From the NCBI GenBank assembly GCA_049487715.1, contig CP150571.1:372001-436000 (forward strand): a stretch of DNA of 64,000 nucleotides. The letters are read 5' to 3'. The translations under genes were made by a program, and so were the position numbers. Positions 39,258 through 47,667 of the stretch are shown one piece after another; the first letter of the stretch is position 1; every line of letters begins with the position of its first letter. The stretch is from Pycnococcus provasolii. Taxonomy: Eukaryota; Chlorophyta; Pseudoscourfieldiophyceae; Pseudoscourfieldiales. A model generated the notes under the pieces. It did not search any database. It had not been told where the DNA came from and saw only the letters and a program-made list of their open reading frames with translations.

Positions 39258-41408
39258 CTAGATGAGGCGAATGTCGTCGCCGCCGTCCATAGGCGCATAA
39301 AAATGCGTCACCCCAAGTAAGAACAATGTCAAGATTAACACGGCGTAGCTTGTCATGCCAAGTCTGAACGCGTAACGGTCGAAGACATGGCTTATTTTTA
39401 CGCCGAGCTCGGTCACACCGCGTTCGGCCAGATACGCATGCCTTGAATCTTCATCCACAGCCTTTTCCTTTTTCAGGGCTTCACTTTCGCTGCGCGAAAC
39501 CTTGCCTCGCCAGATTTTTTGTACAACAATGGCTAGGTGCAAGGCATCATAATGATCTCCAGCGGACATCTTTGATTGTTCTTCCACGATCCTTATCGCA
39601 TCTTCAGGCAAGTCATCTCGGTACAAATACTCGCGGCTTGGTGTTGCTGCCAAATGCTCGGGGAACGATGCTGAAGGCGAATACTCGCGGGACGATTTCG
39701 CTGGCGTTCGCATTTTACGGAGTGGCGTCGGCGTTTCATCTCCATTCGCTTGCGCAACGTCTCCTTGCCTCATTTGCTGAAAGTAGTCAGCAGCACTCAT
39801 CCCTGCCGACTTTTTATTTGTTTTCGGCCTGTTGTCCACCAAAACCCAGTTGCCCGTGGCATCAATGACTCTTTTCATGCTCCTCTCAGATGCTATCCTC
39901 ATCTGCTCTCGGATGTACTCAATCTTCCACTTGCCAACCCACGTATTCACATCCTTCGGATCCTCAAAATCGTCAACGCTCATATGTTTTGCCAAGAACG
40001 AGATATAGAACGGAACTTCTTGCCATTTGGCGTACTGCAATGCTGTGCAAAGAATCGTTTGTCCCACCGCGCAAGTTGCGTAGGTCATGATCGTCATGTT
40101 GAATACGTCAGCCCACAGCAGGTGATTTGTGCGAGGCACCAGATCAAAAAAAACCATTTGAGACGCGATGAGCGCCAGGAGGAGAGTGATTGCGAAACCC
40201 ATGCGCTCGCCAGTTCCGATGTCAATCAAGTAGACGAGGTTGCTCATGAAGCCGAGCATGGTGGCGGGAAAGAGCACGTTAACGACGTAGCTGATCAGTG
40301 CTCTCCGCAGCCTGATTGTGAACTCCACACTTGGCCACGGTTCCCCCGGGGCCGACGGATAGTAGTATATAACGGTGTTCACGGTTTTCTTGACGGTGCG
40401 AAATTCGAAAAAGGCTTTCTGGTCCTGCATCATCTTCGACACTTCGAAGCCGTACACTGGATGTGCCGGGTCACCCGTCTTCATCAGGACGTAGCTGACA
40501 GTGTGTCCCGAGCGTGTCCAGCCGCCCCCCACGAATTTGCATTCGATATCGTCGAAGGGGAAGTTGAGCAGCCCGTCGAAGTTGCACAGAATCTTAATAA
40601 TTCCGTTTCGTGACCAGTACACGTAGCCGTCACTTTTGATGGACGCGTCCTGGTTCGACAACGACGCACTGAGGCCAGGAGAGTCGAATAGGTCGAAGTC
40701 TGGGTGCCAAATCATCGTGTCAGCATTTGTCGATCCGACGATAGATGCTGTGGTCGTGTTGATGCCGCCATATTCTGACGGTTCCCACTTCAGGCGAGGG
40801 TCATACCACCCCATCTGTACCCACGCGTTGACTTCCAGTGTGCCTGTGCTCGCATCCGCCCTTTCGAGCTTCTGCATGTATATTGCCAAGCCAACATGTG
40901 TTGGATGTCCAGGCGACGCTTTCAAGTTGTAGTTCGAGAAGAGATCTTCCTGAAGCCTCTCCTCTTCTCTTACTTTGGGCAGGTGGCACCGTCCCTTATC
41001 GCACTGGTAGTTGCTGACCAACGCGGCACTCCACTTCCTGTTTCCGTCGTCTTCTTCGGCATAGTGCGCTTGCAAGTTCCTTCGACGTCTGACCTCCGCG
41101 TGTCTTGTATTGAAATCTGGTTCTGCGAGTTCTGCAGAAGAACTTGAAGTCCAGCTCATCTGAAGTCTGCTTCTTGTTGCACCTGCATGTGAATGTGCTT
41201 CGGAAGGTACCCCCACCCACTTGTCGTACGGCAGGGTTGAGAGCGTGACTGCGAAGACCAATAAGGTTAAGACAAAGGATGACAAAAGGAGGTACGCTAA
41301 AGTCCCCATGAGAGTTTGAAACGTTGTTTTGTGCACTGTAGAGAGACAACTGCGAGAGAAACGTTGAGTCACAGGAAGCCGCATGGACATGGACGTGGAC
41401 GTGGCCAT
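39258..41408 (-). CDS. Cys-loop (nicotinic-type) pentameric ligand-gated ion channel
   Basis: 716 residues from ATG 41408. Residues 34-57 are hydrophobic (uncleaved signal anchor or extra helix). The extracellular domain follows animal nicotinic receptors closely: WVQMGWYDPRLKWEPSEYGG (196-215), MIWHPDFDLFDS (232-243), GYVYWSRNGIIKIL (261-274) and the Cys-loop C275-x14-C290 around FPFD, one residue longer than canonical. TM1 lies at 368-395; TM2 begins with GERMGFAIT (400-408), whose Glu at -1' suggests cation selectivity; TM3 at 437-460; TM4 at 683-704. Loop C has aromatic residues (YYYPSAPGEPW) but no vicinal Cys. The M3-M4 loop is long (about 220 residues) and contains an IQ-like calmodulin site, VVQKIWRGKVSR (628-639). 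Intact; plasma-membrane location inferred. Confidence 0.92.
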   Translation of the reverse strand: MATSTSMSMRLPVTQRFSRSCLSTVHKTTFQTLMGTLAYLLLSSFVLTLLVFAVTLSTLPYDKWVGVPSEAHSHAGATRSRLQMSWTSSSSAELAEPDFNTRHAEVRRRRNLQAHYAEEDDGNRKWSAALVSNYQCDKGRCHLPKVREEERLQEDLFSNYNLKASPGHPTHVGLAIYMQKLERADASTGTLEVNAWVQMGWYDPRLKWEPSEYGGINTTTASIVGSTNADTMIWHPDFDLFDSPGLSASLSNQDASIKSDGYVYWSRNGIIKILCNFDGLLNFPFDDIECKFVGGGWTRSGHTVSYVLMKTGDPAHPVYGFEVSKMMQDQKAFFEFRTVKKTVNTVIYYYPSAPGEPWPSVEFTIRLRRALISYVVNVLFPATMLGFMSNLVYLIDIGTGERMGFAITLLLALIASQMVFFDLVPRTNHLLWADVFNMTIMTYATCAVGQTILCTALQYAKWQEVPFYISFLAKHMSVDDFEDPKDVNTWVGKWKIEYIREQMRIASERSMKRVIDATGNWVLVDNRPKTNKKSAGMSAADYFQQMRQGDVAQANGDETPTPLRKMRTPAKSSREYSPSASFPEHLAATPSREYLYRDDLPEDAIRIVEEQSKMSAGDHYDALHLAIVVQKIWRGKVSRSESEALKKEKAVDEDSRHAYLAERGVTELGVKISHVFDRYAFRLGMTSYAVLILTLFLLGVTHFYAPMDGGDDIRLI

Positions 41409-42345
41409 GGCCGCCAGACGATGAGACGAGAGAGGAAGAAACAGCAAGGTGCCTTAAGCAAGAAGGGGAGGGGACAGACCACAGACCACAGGTGAGCTTC
41501 AAAAGCAAAGGGGTTCAAACGACGGATTCAAATTCCGAGGGGTTCCCTTTTCAACGAACGACGACGACGACGACGACTTGCCATGCACTGTAATAAGGGC
41601 AGAAGGGGGATGCCACCCACCAACGACTCTCCGTAGCCTAGAGCCCTAGACTATCGTAATAAGGTAGGGGTCAACGCCTGGTTTTGTTGGCCCAGAATAC
41701 ACACTGTAAGGTTCTCACAAGCACAAGTCTTCCCAAGGGAATCCATCCCAAGTGGGAACAGCGAGCGAAGGAACAGGGAGCCTAAGGTTAGTACGACCTT
41801 ATTAGGTGGGGATCCGGTCGTTGTGCCAATTCAGATTTCACGGCTGGCTGGTGGGCTCCGGCTCCATGGACATGATCATGAAGGGCATCAACTTATGGCA
41901 TCATCCGGGTTAGATCCCGGAGGTCTAATGTTGCTTGTGCTCCACAGTGACAGTCCACATGGCATGATGGGTCGGAGTAGGTGGTCGGAGTCCGTTGTAC
42001 CAAGGGCATATTATACTAGTATAATATGCCCTTGGTTGTACCTTAAGTTACCTTTATATGACTCGGCTTTTCTTCCGTCTGTGGACTGTGGGCCAGCAGA
42101 GAAGGGAAGGGAAGGGAAGGGGCCACTGCCAGCAGAGCAGACATGGCCGAGAAGACCAGCAGAGAAGGGGTCCCCCTACTGCCCTATGGTTGGACTCCAC
42201 CCCACTGGCAACTGGCAACGGGAGGGGGGGAACTCGGGTGACTGGTGGGGTCAGACGAGGAGAAGAGAAGGGTACGGTAGGGAACTGCATTAGGGTTTCC
42301 ACGGGTGCAACTAGGGTTACGCGGAGGGTTACTCCCCTCCCCCCC
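41409..42345. other. 0.94-kb spacer between channel promoter and transposon
   Basis: Includes a (CGA)n microsatellite (41560-41577), a 38-bp palindrome at 41999-42036, a GGGAA-rich tract (42101-42122) and the transposon's left flank. It must hold the promoter of the channel gene. No credible gene. Confidence 0.45.
41999..42036. repeat. 38-bp perfect palindrome
   Basis: ACCAAGGGCATATTATAC, then TA, then the exact reverse complement. The AT-rich centre (TATACTAGTATA) would extrude easily as a cruciform. No coding or known regulatory role is seen. Confidence 0.95.
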
Positions 42346-42545
42346 GGCGGATTTCCAGATCCGGAGGTTTTGGCCGGATTTTTTCCAAATCCGGAGGTTA
42401 GGGTTACGATTAGGGTTACGATTAGGGTTAGGGTTAGGGTTTATTGGGGTTTTTAGGGTTACCCTGTCTGACTTCTCGGCCGTTCCCTCCCCTTTATCAT
42501 CACAACTCGCCATCAGCCATGGCGTCTGCCGGCGTCAGCGCTGTG
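42346..42545 (+). repeat. MULE left terminal inverted repeat
   Basis: 200 bp starting GGCGGATTTCCAGATCCGG. It contains a telomere-like block (about 42397-42445: TTAGGGTTACGATTAGGG repeated) and, at 42519, a mirror copy of the transposase start codon pointing inwards, whose frame closes after a few codons. The transposase stop codon (42535-42537) also lies inside. Confidence 0.93.
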
Positions 42546-44490
42546 TTGAGCGTTCCGTGCTCAGCATAGAACGCGTAATGCGCTTTGGCGCAGACTCAGC
42601 TTGAGCCGGCAAAGCCACACGTGTCGCCCCATGCACCGTGGGTGGCGGACGGGGAGGGTTCCCCTGTGACAGCAAAGGAGGTGGCGGAGGAGGTGGTGCC
42701 GTTGCTGCTGCCGCCGACGCCGCGTTTTCGCCTCGGCTTGGGATGCGCTTTTGCTGCTTCCCCTTGTTTCTTTCAGCCGCCGAATATGCGACGGTTGGCT
42801 TTGTTGCATCGTCAGGCACCAACATCTCTGAATCCGCGAGCCGTACTTCCTTCCCTGCTATCGCCTCTCGTACGCTTTGAGCAAGGTATGTTTTGTGGTG
42901 CACTGCCTTGATGAAGTCGTCGCTCGAACTGACGCCCGGCAAGAAAAACCCGTGCGTCTCCTTGCATTTGTATGCACATGCTAGAAGATGCTCACACGGT
43001 CGCATCTCTTGGTGACAAGTCACGCAGGCTCCATGACGAGTGAACGGCGCAGATAGATCGATGGTCCTCAGCTTGCTGTCTTCCTTCATCTCCATTTGTT
43101 TCACGATGTACACGAAGGGGTTTGCAGTAGCCTCGACGACACATATGCGTGCTCTGTTGTGTGCCTCATCAAACTTCTCAGCTGCTACCTTGTTGAGGAT
43201 TTGCTTTTCAGGAAGCGAGCTCACGAGCTTCGCCAAGCGCGTCACAACGCCGAGCTGTATGCTTAATGCGCCGGCAAGTGCATTTAGTGGTGAGCCGGCG
43301 CGAAACTTGAGGGCCTTTAGACGTCCGTTCTCACCCTCGACGAGAGTTGAGGCTGATCGCCCCCACTTGCGAATCCCTGCGGTGCAACAAGCGTCAAGCT
43401 GGTATGTCTCAGGAGGAATGTTGCGTATGTATTCTGCCGCGCGAGGTGCCACCGCCTCAAGTGCGGATATTGCGTCTGTAAATTCCATTGGCGTCTTCGC
43501 ATAAACGATCCTCCTCCAATACTCCTCGTGGAATCCTTTGCTGTTGTCGACGGCATTCCGGAGCAGATGGTCCGAGCACCAGACGTGCTTCGTCTCCTTC
43601 AAGCATGCCTTCACTGCAGGCACCAAGCCACTCCCTCGGTCGGAGATCAAGGTATGGTCTACAGAGTCGAGCCACTGTCGCATTCCCGGTACGCGCAACA
43701 ACATATTCAACAACAATTGGAACGCCTCCTTGTTTTCTGAGTGATGCACGAGCACGCCGAGTGGGCAACGTATGCCATCTGCGAGCACCGACTCTATGAT
43801 GAGAAGTTTCCCTTTGTATTGACCGTCGTCGAAGAAAGTACCATCCATGTTGGTTACGGGAACTCCACATTTCATGATGATCTCCGCAACATCGCCGAGC
43901 ACGAAGCCCGCGGCAGCGAAGCATCCGTCTTCGTCACGCAAGAAGGTAATTTCAGTGTTCGGATTCTTCGTAGCGACATCCTTGAGCCAAGGGTGGATCA
44001 ACTCGTAGGAGCGAATGTAATCCGTCTCATCCTCGTCCAAAATTCTCCGCTTTGCCCTGTGTGCGCCCGTGGTCGATATGTTCAGCCCGCTCGACGCCGC
44101 GTGACTTTGCACTTCCTTTAGCTGAGCACTACAATCACCCTTTGTGATGGCGTGGTGCACACTCTGCAAGTTCGCCACGTCTTCCGCGTTCGCCTTACTC
44201 TGTGAAACGCAGTTCACGTGCGTAAGCATCGTCTCCTCTTCCCGCCATCTCCATACGTTCGCTGCTCGGCGCAACGTAGCTTTCGCGTCACATGATGTGC
44301 ACTCCATGATCACTTTTTCTTGTCCACCCTTGCGTGATTGCTTGAATTGCCGACCCTGATGTAATGCTAACGATCGAAATGTGCGCAAGGCAGCCTTGCG
44401 ACCCTCTTTGCTTCCTTCTTTACTGCCATCCCATGATAGCTTAAAGAGCTCTTCCTTACTAAGCACAGCGCTGACGCCGGCAGACGCCAT
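42535..44490 (-). CDS. MULE transposase with SWIM zinc finger
   Basis: 651 residues from the first ATG, 44490. MULE transposase core (about 210-320): VTNMDGTFFDDGQYKGKLLI (first catalytic Asp), GIRCPLGVLVHHSENKEAF, and HTLISDRGSGLVPAV (second Asp) with VWCSDHLLRN; the third acidic residue was not placed with certainty. A SWIM zinc finger follows (CVTCHQEMRPCEHLLAC, about 487-503), as in FAR1/MuDR proteins. A Cys/His segment near 70-95 (CTSCDAKATL) may be an additional DNA-binding finger. The C-terminal 40 residues are Pro/Ala-rich and end inside the left TIR. Intact, so potentially autonomous. Confidence 0.9.
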   Translation of the reverse strand: MASAGVSAVLSKEELFKLSWDGSKEGSKEGRKAALRTFRSLALHQGRQFKQSRKGGQEKVIMECTSCDAKATLRRAANVWRWREEETMLTHVNCVSQSKANAEDVANLQSVHHAITKGDCSAQLKEVQSHAASSGLNISTTGAHRAKRRILDEDETDYIRSYELIHPWLKDVATKNPNTEITFLRDEDGCFAAAGFVLGDVAEIIMKCGVPVTNMDGTFFDDGQYKGKLLIIESVLADGIRCPLGVLVHHSENKEAFQLLLNMLLRVPGMRQWLDSVDHTLISDRGSGLVPAVKACLKETKHVWCSDHLLRNAVDNSKGFHEEYWRRIVYAKTPMEFTDAISALEAVAPRAAEYIRNIPPETYQLDACCTAGIRKWGRSASTLVEGENGRLKALKFRAGSPLNALAGALSIQLGVVTRLAKLVSSLPEKQILNKVAAEKFDEAHNRARICVVEATANPFVYIVKQMEMKEDSKLRTIDLSAPFTRHGACVTCHQEMRPCEHLLACAYKCKETHGFFLPGVSSSDDFIKAVHHKTYLAQSVREAIAGKEVRLADSEMLVPDDATKPTVAYSAAERNKGKQQKRIPSRGENAASAAAATAPPPPPPPLLSQGNPPRPPPTVHGATRVALPAQAESAPKRITRSMLSTERSTQR

Positions 44491-44663
44491 GGCTGATGGC
44501 GAGTTGTGATGATAAAGGGGAGGGAACGGCCGAGAAGTCAGACAGGGTAACCCTAAAAACCCCAATAAACCCTAACCCTAACCCTAATCGTAACCCTAAT
44601 CGTAACCCTAACCTCCGGATTTGGAAAAAATCCGGCCAAAACCTCCGGATCTGGAAATCCGCC
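44464..44663 (-). repeat. MULE right terminal inverted repeat
   Basis: Exact inverted copy of the left repeat. It supplies the transposase promoter, 5' UTR and first nine codons (ATG at 44490). Its outer end is 92 bp from the RanBPM start codon. Confidence 0.93.
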
Positions 44664-44755
44664 CCTCCCCCCCCCCGGCCTTTTCACCACGCGTCTTCCT
44701 TCCTCTCCCTCTGAATTCTCCTCCCCCCTCCCCTCAGTTGTGCGAAGAATTCATA

Positions 44756-47464
44756 ATGTCCGCACCACCTGGGCCCCATCACCACCTGGGACTGGGACTG
44801 TCCCAGATGGTGGACGACGACGACGATGATGATGCGCAGGCGACCATAGACGTCGACGTATGGGAGCAGCAGCCGCCGCCGCCGCCCGCCCTCCTCGCAC
44901 CGCACGTGCCCTCCTCGCAAATGCAAATGCCAAGTGCAGCCACGGCGTCCTTCCTCACGTCCATCGAACGCTCAAGGTTCCAGCTCGACGACCACCTGCG
45001 ACTGCTCGACGAACTCGCAAGCCACCCGCTCAGGGGAGACGGGGCAGGGGGCGTGCTCGCATCGGGATACGCAGCAGGGGCACAGGCCGCGAGCCTGCGC
45101 CAGAGAACATATCAGGCGCTCGCGGGACTCGAAAGAGCGGCTCAGCAGCAAAATCAACGCGAGCAACGTCAGAGACCGGGCAGGAACACGAGGAACCTCA
45201 CGCGCCTACTGTCGGAGGGGCAGCGTGTTGGTAGCGTTGTAGACCCGGTGTCCGGGGTGGAATTTCCAGCCGAGTCATTTCGAGCTCAGCAGAACATGTT
45301 CCCTATTCAGACAAGGCCTGCGGGGGCTGCTGATTCAGGGCAAGACATTCGCAGGTTGTTCACGAGACCTTCGCCGCGTCGACCCAATCTTTTTGACTCT
45401 TCAGATGCCACGGCGGAGCGTCGTGCCGACGATGGCGACGGCGACGGCGAGTTCGATGACGGCGACAACGTCGGTGACGAAGAGACGTTCGACACCGATA
45501 CGCCAATGTCAAGGGCGGCGGCTATGTTCGCAGTGTCTCGTGCGCGTGCGGAGGAGGCTTGCCTTCGCGAGCCGCTCGTTGCTCTTGGCGGCGCTGGGCC
45601 GGATGCAGACGAGGATGCGGATGCGAGCGCGGCGGTGTTGTCACCAAGACTTGATCGCGGTTCGCCGTCGCAGTTACCCTCTGCTCTTGACACGCGCGCT
45701 CTCGGCTCGTTCCTGAGCGTTTCGCGTGATAAGCTGGAGGTTTCCTACCATGGTGTGGGTCAGCACAGCAATGACGTGGGAGCGGTGCGAGCGGACACCG
45801 CCGTTCCTATGGACGTGGCTGTATACTACTACGAGGTGCACATTCTAAGCTTCGGCGAGCGCGGCACGATCGGCGTTGGCTTCACGCCACCCGATGGAAA
45901 GATCAGCCGCCAGCCTGGCTGGGATGCCTCCAGCTACGGGTACCACGGCGATGACGGGCACAAGTTCCACGCCAGCGGTCGTGGCATCCCATACGCGTCG
46001 CCTTTCCAGGCGGGGGACGTCGTCGGCGCGGGCATCCATCACGGACGCCGGGAGGTGTTCTTCACCCTGAATGGCCAGCACCTCGGCGTTGCATTTCGCG
46101 ACGTTGCCGCGCCGCTCGTACCCACGGTTGGCCTTCACAGCCACGGCGAGCGCGTTAGGATTAATTTTGGACCCGAGGCATCTCGCTTGCGCGCGGCGCG
46201 CTGCCGCGAGGAGGGAACGCTGCCTTCACCGCCCGATCCAGAGCCGTTCCTATTTGATCTCGAAGCGTACATGCAGGAGGAAGCAAAAGCTGAGGCGGAT
46301 GCGATTCAGGCGACGGAGATTCCCTCCAGCGCCTGCCTCGATGCCGTTCGATCGTACCTTCAGCACCACGGCTTTGGCGCAACGCTCGAGGCGCTCAGTC
46401 GCACGGCACCGGAGTCCATGCCGGTGGCGACATCACCGAAGCAGCGACCTGAAAGCGCCGCGCTCTCTGAGCGATGTGCGATCCGAGAGGCGGTGCTCGA
46501 TGGAGATGCTATCCGCGTTGAGAACATTCTCAGATCGAACGGGCGAGGCCATCTCGTCGCGTGTCACGATGGCCCCGTGGCTCTGCGGCTTGCGCTTCTT
46601 CAATTCGTTGAGCTGGTGCGTGAGGGTGACATGGCAGCTGCCGCGCAGCTGGCTCAAGACCGAATGAGCGTTGCGCACAGGCGCTTCGATGGGAGAAAGG
46701 ATAGGTCAAGCGTGTACTGCGACGACGACGAAGACGGCAGTCGATTCTGCATGCGAATGGATTTGGCACCGTACGACTACGGCGCTTATGCAGATAAGAT
46801 TGGCGGATACGAGCTGATCAAGAGAGTGTATGCCGTCTGCGCAAATGGGTCCTCACGTGTGCCTTTGGCGCCTCAAGACGTGGCACCAGCTCCCCCTCCG
46901 CACAGCCAGGTGGTCGATGCACGGGCGACAGAAAGGCTGATTGACGACGTCGCCGCGCTTCTGTGCTACTCATGCAGTGGCACGAATGGCAGCTTGAAGC
47001 CACCAAAGGAACTGGAATATCTGCTATCGCCGTCGTTCCGTGCAGAGTGTGCGGACGTGCTGAATTGGTGCGTGATGCTCGACGAGGCATGCCGCAGCCG
47101 TATTTCCGGTACCAAGGATTTGAATAATACGACTATGGAGCGAGGTAGCCCTAGGTACCCTTACATACTCGCCACAAGCTTGGCAGAAGCGGTGAGCGCA
47201 TATGGATCGTCAGATAGCTGGCTTAGCAATCCTTACGAGCCACGCGAAAGCACGGCGAGTTCGCTGCACGTGGATCCCATTGGTCGACCTATGCCAACGT
47301 CGAATGCCCTTGAGACGCTGCTGCGTATGCTCATCGTTACGGAGAAAGCTGCACGGAGTGCGAACAAGGGACGTGGAGCTGTGTTTAGCTTATCTGATGC
47401 GATTTGCACCAATACATCAGCAGCAGCGGCGGCGGCAGCAACAGCGACAACAACAACAGGATGA
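44756..47464 (+). CDS. RanBPM/Gid1-like SPRY-LisH-CTLH protein
   Basis: A scaffold of the CTLH/GID ubiquitin ligase complex. First ATG at 44756; 902 residues. The N-terminal ~310 residues are low-complexity, acidic and disordered. SPRY domain (about 319-475): YYYEVHILSFGERGTIGVGF, GWDASSYGYHGDDGHKF, GDVVGAGIHHGRREVFFTLN and VPTVGLHSHGERVRINFGP. LisH (about 527-551): CLDAVRSYLQHHGFGATLEAL. CTLH/CRA (about 565 to end): IREAVLDGDAIRVENILRS, ALRLALLQFVELVREGDMAA. The tail ends in Ala/Thr repeats. The gene starts 92 bp beyond the transposon, so its promoter or 5' UTR is probably displaced or donated by it. TGTAA at 47467-47471. Confidence 0.92.
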   Translation: MSAPPGPHHHLGLGLSQMVDDDDDDDAQATIDVDVWEQQPPPPPALLAPHVPSSQMQMPSAATASFLTSIERSRFQLDDHLRLLDELASHPLRGDGAGGVLASGYAAGAQAASLRQRTYQALAGLERAAQQQNQREQRQRPGRNTRNLTRLLSEGQRVGSVVDPVSGVEFPAESFRAQQNMFPIQTRPAGAADSGQDIRRLFTRPSPRRPNLFDSSDATAERRADDGDGDGEFDDGDNVGDEETFDTDTPMSRAAAMFAVSRARAEEACLREPLVALGGAGPDADEDADASAAVLSPRLDRGSPSQLPSALDTRALGSFLSVSRDKLEVSYHGVGQHSNDVGAVRADTAVPMDVAVYYYEVHILSFGERGTIGVGFTPPDGKISRQPGWDASSYGYHGDDGHKFHASGRGIPYASPFQAGDVVGAGIHHGRREVFFTLNGQHLGVAFRDVAAPLVPTVGLHSHGERVRINFGPEASRLRAARCREEGTLPSPPDPEPFLFDLEAYMQEEAKAEADAIQATEIPSSACLDAVRSYLQHHGFGATLEALSRTAPESMPVATSPKQRPESAALSERCAIREAVLDGDAIRVENILRSNGRGHLVACHDGPVALRLALLQFVELVREGDMAAAAQLAQDRMSVAHRRFDGRKDRSSVYCDDDEDGSRFCMRMDLAPYDYGAYADKIGGYELIKRVYAVCANGSSRVPLAPQDVAPAPPPHSQVVDARATERLIDDVAALLCYSCSGTNGSLKPPKELEYLLSPSFRAECADVLNWCVMLDEACRSRISGTKDLNNTTMERGSPRYPYILATSLAEAVSAYGSSDSWLSNPYEPRESTASSLHVDPIGRPMPTSNALETLLRMLIVTEKAARSANKGRGAVFSLSDAICTNTSAAAAAAATATTTTG

Positions 47465-47667
47465 CGTGTAATGCAATGCAAGAAAGAAAAAAAGAAAATT
47501 CCAAAAAAAAAGTATTTGTGATAAAAGTGACAAACCACGCCCGGGGGTACTTCACCTCCTCTCCTCTCCTTCCTTCTCTACCTCTTCGTCGTCCCCCACT
47601 TTTGGCTTTTGGTTGCTTTTTGAAGCTTCACGACTCTTTGGGTTGTGCGCTGATGGGGACACCGCGG

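Larger units (their letters stand above)
42346..44663 (-). mobile_element. Mutator-like (MULE) DNA transposon, complete
   Basis: A 2,318-bp element bounded by 200-bp terminal inverted repeats (42346-42545 and 44464-44663) that I read as identical over their whole length. It is flanked by the 10-mer CCTCCCCCCC on each side (42336-42345, 44664-44673), the size expected of a MULE target duplication, although the flanks are low-complexity. One intact transposase gene fills the interior. Perfect TIRs and an intact gene suggest a recent insertion. Confidence 0.88.

Noticed and set aside
41880-41930. tRNA-like T-arm (CCGGGTTAGATCCCGG)
   Set aside because: No matching acceptor, D or anticodon arms could be drawn around it.
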